Below are positions 22,559 to 26,776 of a stretch of 26,776 nt of DNA, piece after piece. The position numbers and the translations under genes are program-made. Below the pieces are notes generated by a model. The model saw only the letters and a list, made by a program, of their open reading frames with translations. It was not told the origin of the DNA and did not search any database. The stretch is from JAKSUT01 sp045616505. Its GTDB lineage: Bacteria > Cyanobacteriota > Vampirovibrionia > Gastranaerophilales > Gastranaerophilaceae. The DNA is taken from contig JAZLGV010000123.1 in NCBI GenBank assembly GCA_045616505.1, positions 1 through 26,776 of the forward strand, written 5' to 3'. Every line of letters starts with the position of its first letter. Positions within the stretch are counted from its first letter, which is position 1.

Positions 22559-23572
22559 TTATTCTTCAACTGTTACGCTTGCATTTGTATAGAATTTCAA
22601 AAAACCGCGATAGTTATTTATAAATTCTGATGAATCTTGACCTTTTTGATAATAAATAGTTTCACGATAATCAACAAAATTGTTTGCTGAATTTATTGTA
22701 TCAATTCTAATTGCATCATCTTGAATTTGATATTTAAAATAATGCGCAGGATCAAGGCTATCTTTTCTAATAATATCTCCATTTTTATCTTTCATAAACG
22801 TACTTTTATAACTATATTGAGAACTTGGAGATTTTACATATACCATTGAATTTTTATAAACAAGTTTGTCTGGAGTAGATTCCTCTAAAATTAAATCATA
22901 CACTTGTTTTGTACTTGGACTAATTTTAAATTCCATGTGTAAAACGTCGCCTGAATATGGAGTATAACCACCTTCTACCAATTCTGATTTTTTAGTCTTT
23001 GTATTCAAACCCAAAAGGTCAAACATAGCTTTAACATTCTCATCTTTAAACAATTCAGCTTGTTCTGTTCTTGTCACATTAACAACAGGAGTTTCTTCTT
23101 CGACTTCTTGAGTAGAAATATCTTCTTTAGTTTCATCTATTACTTCTTCAGTTACTTCCTCTGTAACCTCATCTGTTTTTTCTTCTGTTTCATCTTCTGC
23201 AACAACAACTTCTTCTATTTCTTCATCAGGAGTTGTTTCTTCTGTATTATCTTCTTCAATAATTTCAGGTTCTTCCGGAATTACCTCATCATCTATATCC
23301 TCTGTTTCTTCAACAACTTCATCAGTTTCGTCTTCTTTAACTGTTTGTGTATCTTCCTCTTGTTCAATCGGAGTTTCATAAATCGGAGTTGTAGGTTGTT
23401 TGCAACCCATAACAGTTGCCATTCCAAGCAAAGCCGCAACAGAAATACCTTTTAAAGCTTTTTTACTTATTGCATAAGTACCTTCAAAATTTGGATTTGA
23501 AGTATGTTCTTTAACTTTTAAACCTTGATTTACAGTATGAAAACCAACAGATGAAACCGAATTAATAAACAC
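22559..23572 (-). CDS. Lipoprotein-like protein with Phe-x-Gly leader, acidic stalk and unknown C-terminal domain
   Basis: A 337-residue protein of no family I recognise. Residues 1-40 are a polar leader containing P27-N-F-E-G31. A hydrophobic segment follows (about 41-56) ending V54-M-G-C57, which resembles a lipobox but lies far deeper than in normal lipoproteins. Residues about 60-165 are an extremely acidic, Thr/Val-containing low-complexity stalk built of imperfect E-E-V-T/D-E-T units. The C-terminal domain (about 170-337) is a mixed, probably beta-rich domain with many Tyr and Ser, for example GGYTPYSGDVLHMEF. The start is GTG at 23572, preceded by AAGGGG at 7-base spacing. This suggests an exported, membrane-tethered protein with an extended stalk presenting the C-terminal domain; export is inferred from the architecture alone. 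Confidence 0.72.
   Translation of the reverse strand: MFINSVSSVGFHTVNQGLKVKEHTSNPNFEGTYAISKKALKGISVAALLGMATVMGCKQPTTPIYETPIEQEEDTQTVKEDETDEVVEETEDIDDEVIPEEPEIIEEDNTEETTPDEEIEEVVVAEDETEEKTDEVTEEVTEEVIDETKEDISTQEVEEETPVVNVTRTEQAELFKDENVKAMFDLLGLNTKTKKSELVEGGYTPYSGDVLHMEFKISPSTKQVYDLILEESTPDKLVYKNSMVYVKSPSSQYSYKSTFMKDKNGDIIRKDSLDPAHYFKYQIQDDAIRIDTINSANNFVDYRETIYYQKGQDSSEFINNYRGFLKFYTNASVTVEE
23090..23390 (-). repeat. Low-complexity Glu/Thr/Val-coding repeat region
   Basis: Inside the lipoprotein-like gene, imperfect short repeats of GAA/GAAG/ACT-type codons encode the acidic stalk. The opposite strand carries a long open frame only because of this composition. Confidence 0.65.
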
Positions 23573-23675
23573 CGAAAAACCCCTTAAATTAAAATACGAC
23601 AGATATAGAATAACCCGTAATTTATTTTTTTTGCTAGTTTTTCATGCAAAAAATTACATTTTTTTACAAATTATC

Positions 23676-25052
23676 TTACTTTTTGAAATTTATAATAAGT
23701 GATGCTGAAGGCTGCAAAGGTACACCTATTTGTTTTTCCAAAGAAGCCGCAGCAGTATTATAATTCAACAAAGTGTTATAAAAATCTAAACGTGCATTTA
23801 AATATGTATTTTCACCATCTTTTAGTTCGATAGCGTCACCTACACCAGCTTTATAACGACCTGTAACTTGTCTATATTGTTCTTTTGCTTCATCTAATGC
23901 AAGTTTTGCAATTTTTATTGTTTCTTCTGCAGTTGTTAATTCAAAATAATCTCTTTTTACATTAAAATAAACATCATTTTTTGTATTTTCATAATCTGCA
24001 ACTGACTTTTGGTATTTTGCATTTGCTTCATCAATTTCTTTTTTAATTTTCATTATATTCAACGCACTATAATTCAAACCTACACCAACTTGACCTGATG
24101 ATAATTTATATTCTGAATAATAATTATAACCACCAAATGCTGCAATATCAGGAGTAAATTTACGTTTTGCTGCTCTTGCATTCATTTTTTCTGCATCTAC
24201 AAGTTTTTTAGCACTTATAATTTCAGGTCTGACATCCATTGCTGTTGCAATAACGTCATCAATAGTTACATCATATTTATTAATTGGTAATGTTCCTGAA
24301 AGTTCAAAATTTGAATATTCTGGAATACCCATAATTTTTGCTAATTCAATATTCGCAACTGACAAAGTGTTTTTTGCTTTTACCAATTGCAATTTTGCTT
24401 TTCCTAAATTGTATTCAGCAATAACAACATCTATTTTGGCTTTTTTACCAATATTATAAAATGCCCATGCCTGTTTTAGTTGCAATTCATAATCTTTGAC
24501 TGTATCTTCATAAACTTTCACTTGTGCTTGAGCAAATAAAATATTGTAATAAGTCGTTTTTATATCATAAATTATTGAATTAATATTTTCTTTTGTAAGA
24601 GCTTGTTTAGATTCGTAAGTTCTTTTTTCTCTATCTGCATTTGCTTTTGCTTTACCAAAATCAAACAACATCATTTGAGCAGAAACACTTGCAACAAAAC
24701 CTTTTTGGTTTGGAGAAGTATAATAGACTTCATTATCAGAAGAATGATTACCTGCTGCAGCACCGTAAACATTTGCTGATAATTCTGGAAAATATTTTGA
24801 CCATTCTTGACCAATTTTAGTTTTTTGGGCAATTTCTGAATATACCGCAGATCTTATCGCAGGGTTTTGAGTCACAGCAATATTTATACAATCTTCCAAA
24901 GTAAATACTGAATGAACGTCATTTGTATAAGTTTTTGTTTGCGTTGGTTGATTTTTCTTATTTTTATCAACTATCGCAAATGAAGAATTTGCAGAAAAAA
25001 CAAATAAAACCAAAATGGAAATTATTATATAAAAACTCTTTTTATTAATCAT
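23676..25052 (-). CDS. TolC-family outer-membrane efflux protein
   Basis: A 458-residue outer-membrane channel subunit. Residues 1-26 are a Sec signal peptide (core IIISILVLFVFSA, cleavage after S-S-F-A). Two structural repeats follow: the first opens with VFTLEDCINIAVTQNPAIRSA, the standard TolC/OEP start, and the second with TIDDVIATAMDVRPEIISA. Long coiled helices lie at about 130-240 and 340-440, and the protein ends in NTAAASLEKQIGVPLQ, typical of the family. Its start overlaps the end of the RND permease gene by 8 bases, with AAAGGAAG inside that gene, so pump and channel are co-translated. The trimer would cross the outer membrane and dock on a periplasmic adaptor, presumably encoded beyond the window. 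It implies a diderm cell envelope. Confidence 0.93.
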   Translation of the reverse strand: MINKKSFYIIISILVLFVFSANSSFAIVDKNKKNQPTQTKTYTNDVHSVFTLEDCINIAVTQNPAIRSAVYSEIAQKTKIGQEWSKYFPELSANVYGAAAGNHSSDNEVYYTSPNQKGFVASVSAQMMLFDFGKAKANADREKRTYESKQALTKENINSIIYDIKTTYYNILFAQAQVKVYEDTVKDYELQLKQAWAFYNIGKKAKIDVVIAEYNLGKAKLQLVKAKNTLSVANIELAKIMGIPEYSNFELSGTLPINKYDVTIDDVIATAMDVRPEIISAKKLVDAEKMNARAAKRKFTPDIAAFGGYNYYSEYKLSSGQVGVGLNYSALNIMKIKKEIDEANAKYQKSVADYENTKNDVYFNVKRDYFELTTAEETIKIAKLALDEAKEQYRQVTGRYKAGVGDAIELKDGENTYLNARLDFYNTLLNYNTAAASLEKQIGVPLQPSASLIINFKK

Positions 25053-26776
25053 TATTACTTCCTTTATTATTGAAATATTTATCTACAATGCCTTGAATAA
25101 TCACATAAAAGGCAGGTGTTAAAACAGTACCCAAAGTGGCAGCTGCAACCATACCGCCAAATACAGTACAACCAACTGAAATTCTACTGTTTGCACCAGC
25201 ACCTGATGCAAATAACATTGGCATAATACCTAATACAAATGCTAATTCAGTCATCATAATCGCTCTAAATCTTAAATGTGCAGCTTGTACGGCAGCATTT
25301 TCAATAGATAATCCATTTTTTTCATGCTCTGTTTTTGCAAACTCTACAATCAAGATAGATTGTTTTGCCGCCAAACCGATTAATGTAATCAAACCAACTT
25401 GAGAATACAAATCAAGTGATTGACCAAGCATCAATTGGAAAATCAAAGCACCGATAATTGCGACAGGTGAAATCAAAAGTACGGCAACTGGAATCATCCA
25501 ACTTTCGTAAAGTGCAACCAAGAACAAATATACAAATAACAAAGCTAAACCAACGACCAAAACTGTTTGACCTGAAGATTCTTTTTCTTGTAATGATGTT
25601 CCTGACCAACTATAAGAATAATCGTTTGATAATTCTTTGTCTGCCAAATTTTCCATAGCTTTCATCGCATCACCAGAAGATTTTCCACTAGCTTGCATAC
25701 CTTGAACTTGAACAGAACGGAATTGGTTAAATCTTGTTATTTGAACTGCACCAGTTTTTTGTTCTGAAGTTATAACAGTTGAAATCGGAACCATATTTCC
25801 GTCTTTGCTTTTTACATATATTCTTGATAAATCTTCTATTTTACCTCTGTAATCACCTTCAGCCTGCATATATACCCTAAATACACGACCTAATTTGTTA
25901 AAGTCATTGATATATGAAACACCTAATGTTGAAGACAAAGTGTTTTGAAGTTCTGCTATATCAATATTTTGAGCCAATACTTTTTCATAATCAATTGTTA
26001 GTTGATATTGAGGTACATTTGCTTGGAATTGAGTATAAACATTTTGCAATGTTGGATTTTGATTTGCTTTCAAAATGAACTGATTTGCAGTATCAGAAAG
26101 TTCTTGAACAGATTTATTTGTTAAAGAGTACAATTGGAATTCAAAACCACCCATCATACCCAAGCCATCAATAGCTGGAGGTGAAAATGTTTGAATTGAT
26201 GCTTCTGTGATATTTGCAGTTTTTTTATAAATTTCTCCTAAAATAGCATTGTGAGAAAGATTTGTTGGACGACCTTGACATTTTCTTATTACCCAGCTAA
26301 TTGGATTAACTTTTCTCTTACCCCATTCATCAAGAGTAATAACTAAAATACCTTGGTTTGAAGGTCCACCATTAAAAGCTGTAACTTTTAATACCCCATC
26401 AATTTCTTTTATCTCATCACTTGCTTTTATACAAACATCTTGAGTTCTGTTTACAGAAGCTCCATCAGGTAATGTTACCGCAGATAATAACAATGCTTGG
26501 TCTTCATCTGGGATAAAACCTGTCGGTACAACTTTAAACAATAATAGCATTAAAAGTACGATTGCTACGTAAACTTTTATAGTGAAAATTTTGTCTAATA
26601 CAAATTTTTTAACTACGTCTATGTACCATACCGTCAAAATTTCAAAATATTTATTAAATAAACCTAAATATTTATCTATAAATTGTTTTGCTTCTTTGCA
26701 AAATTCTTCTAATTTTTTATTTAAGATTTGTTTTTTTTCTTTTAATTTATCTTCTTTTAAAACAATGGAACACATT
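25045..26776 (-). CDS. RND-family (HAE1/AcrB-like) efflux permease, C-terminal half (partial)
   Basis: About 576 residues, cut by the end of the window. The apparent first Met is internal: the sequence aligns with AcrB from just after transmembrane helix 6 (the PALCAxxLK region, here CSIVLKED) to the C terminus. Visible are the start of the second half (transmembrane helix 7, then VVPTGFIPDEDQALLLSAVTLPDGAS), the second periplasmic porter/docking domain (IQTFSPPAIDGLG, FEFQL, YINDFNKLGRVFRVYMQA), and the last five membrane helices with GLAAKQSILIVEFA and RFRAIMMTELAFVLGIMP. This is the drug/proton antiport type pump of tripartite systems. The N-terminal half with the proton-relay Asp pair is not in the window. 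The gene overlaps the tolC-like gene. Substrate not deducible. Confidence 0.95.
   Translation of the reverse strand, partial: MCSIVLKEDKLKEKKQILNKKLEEFCKEAKQFIDKYLGLFNKYFEILTVWYIDVVKKFVLDKIFTIKVYVAIVLLMLLLFKVVPTGFIPDEDQALLLSAVTLPDGASVNRTQDVCIKASDEIKEIDGVLKVTAFNGGPSNQGILVITLDEWGKRKVNPISWVIRKCQGRPTNLSHNAILGEIYKKTANITEASIQTFSPPAIDGLGMMGGFEFQLYSLTNKSVQELSDTANQFILKANQNPTLQNVYTQFQANVPQYQLTIDYEKVLAQNIDIAELQNTLSSTLGVSYINDFNKLGRVFRVYMQAEGDYRGKIEDLSRIYVKSKDGNMVPISTVITSEQKTGAVQITRFNQFRSVQVQGMQASGKSSGDAMKAMENLADKELSNDYSYSWSGTSLQEKESSGQTVLVVGLALLFVYLFLVALYESWMIPVAVLLISPVAIIGALIFQLMLGQSLDLYSQVGLITLIGLAAKQSILIVEFAKTEHEKNGLSIENAAVQAAHLRFRAIMMTELAFVLGIMPMLFASGAGANSRISVGCTVFGGMVAAATLGTVLTPAFYVIIQGIVDKYFNNKGSNND

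Noticed and set aside
23060..23455. Long plus-strand open frame rich in Phe, Cys and Asn opposite the acidic stalk
   Set aside because: It is the mirror of the GAA/ACT-rich coding repeats of the lipoprotein-like gene; composition is implausible for a protein and no ribosome-binding site supports it.
26773..26775. ATG at the window edge as start of the RND permease
   Set aside because: The sequence aligns with the middle of AcrB-type pumps, so this Met is internal and the gene continues outside the window.
1..26776. Search for tRNA, CRISPR repeats, insertion sequences or prophage
   Set aside because: No cloverleaf with a T-arm consensus, no regularly spaced repeats, no transposase, integrase or phage structural gene seen by eye; a computed search (tRNAscan-SE, Infernal) would be decisive.

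Overview
The window is AT-rich, densely coded bacterial DNA with no tRNA, rRNA, insertion sequence, CRISPR array or prophage that I can see. The best lineage clue is the gene at 11595-12563, a homologue of LdpA, the iron-sulphur clock-input protein of Cyanobacteria. Very low G+C, an Lys/Asn/Ile-rich proteome and a set of proteins sharing a short Phe-x-Gly leader motif then suggest a non-photosynthetic cyanobacterial relative (Vampirovibrionia/Melainabacteria, perhaps the gut order Gastranaerophilales). That assignment is inference; no rRNA is present to fix it.

Layout: (1) 2-1462, plus strand: the tail of a response-regulator receiver domain, then a degenerate GspE/PilB-type ATPase. (2) 1464-5302, minus strand: a housekeeping run read as rpsU | pyrH-frr-cdsA-rnc-rpe (small-subunit protein S21, UMP kinase, ribosome recycling factor, CDP-diacylglycerol synthase, RNase III, ribulose-phosphate epimerase). 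A terminator separates rpsU from the rest, and the rest are tightly packed or overlapping. (3) 5393-9932: surface-polysaccharide precursor genes: a family 2 glycosyltransferase, rfbC-rfbB (dTDP-sugar), a flavin-reductase-like protein, and gmd (GDP-mannose 4,6-dehydratase, plus strand). (4) 10057-14531: a HpcH/HpaI-type aldolase homologue, the overlapping LdpA-HAD pair, and a divergent DXS-like thiamine-diphosphate enzyme. (5) 14614-16836, minus strand: a small secreted Lys/Ala-rich protein, a second glycosyltransferase and a DUF1796 protein. (6) 17006-23572, the least conventional region: a GNAT-like protein, a PHP phosphoesterase, a chemoreceptor without a HAMP domain, a three-gene plus-strand operon (two paralogous membrane proteins of unknown family plus a CX5R phosphatase), and a lipoprotein-like protein with a long acidic stalk. 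(7) 23676-26776, minus strand: an RND efflux pump permease (cut by the window edge) overlapping a TolC-family outer-membrane channel gene.

The most interesting pattern is in region 6. Three unrelated proteins (acetyltransferase-like, phosphatase, lipoprotein-like) start with a polar, Asn/Ser-rich leader ending in a short motif of the form [T/V/P]-[S/N]-F-[G/K/E]-[A/G]. A fourth protein carries N-F-G-Q near its C terminus. The leaders are not classical signal peptides. I propose this as a possible undescribed sorting, anchoring or processing tag; the idea rests on pattern recognition in one window and needs a genome-wide motif count.

Several start codons were moved inward from the longest open frame because a good Shine-Dalgarno sequence lies in front of an internal start (rpsU, rfbB, the aldolase homologue, ldpA, the GNAT-like gene, the chemoreceptor).
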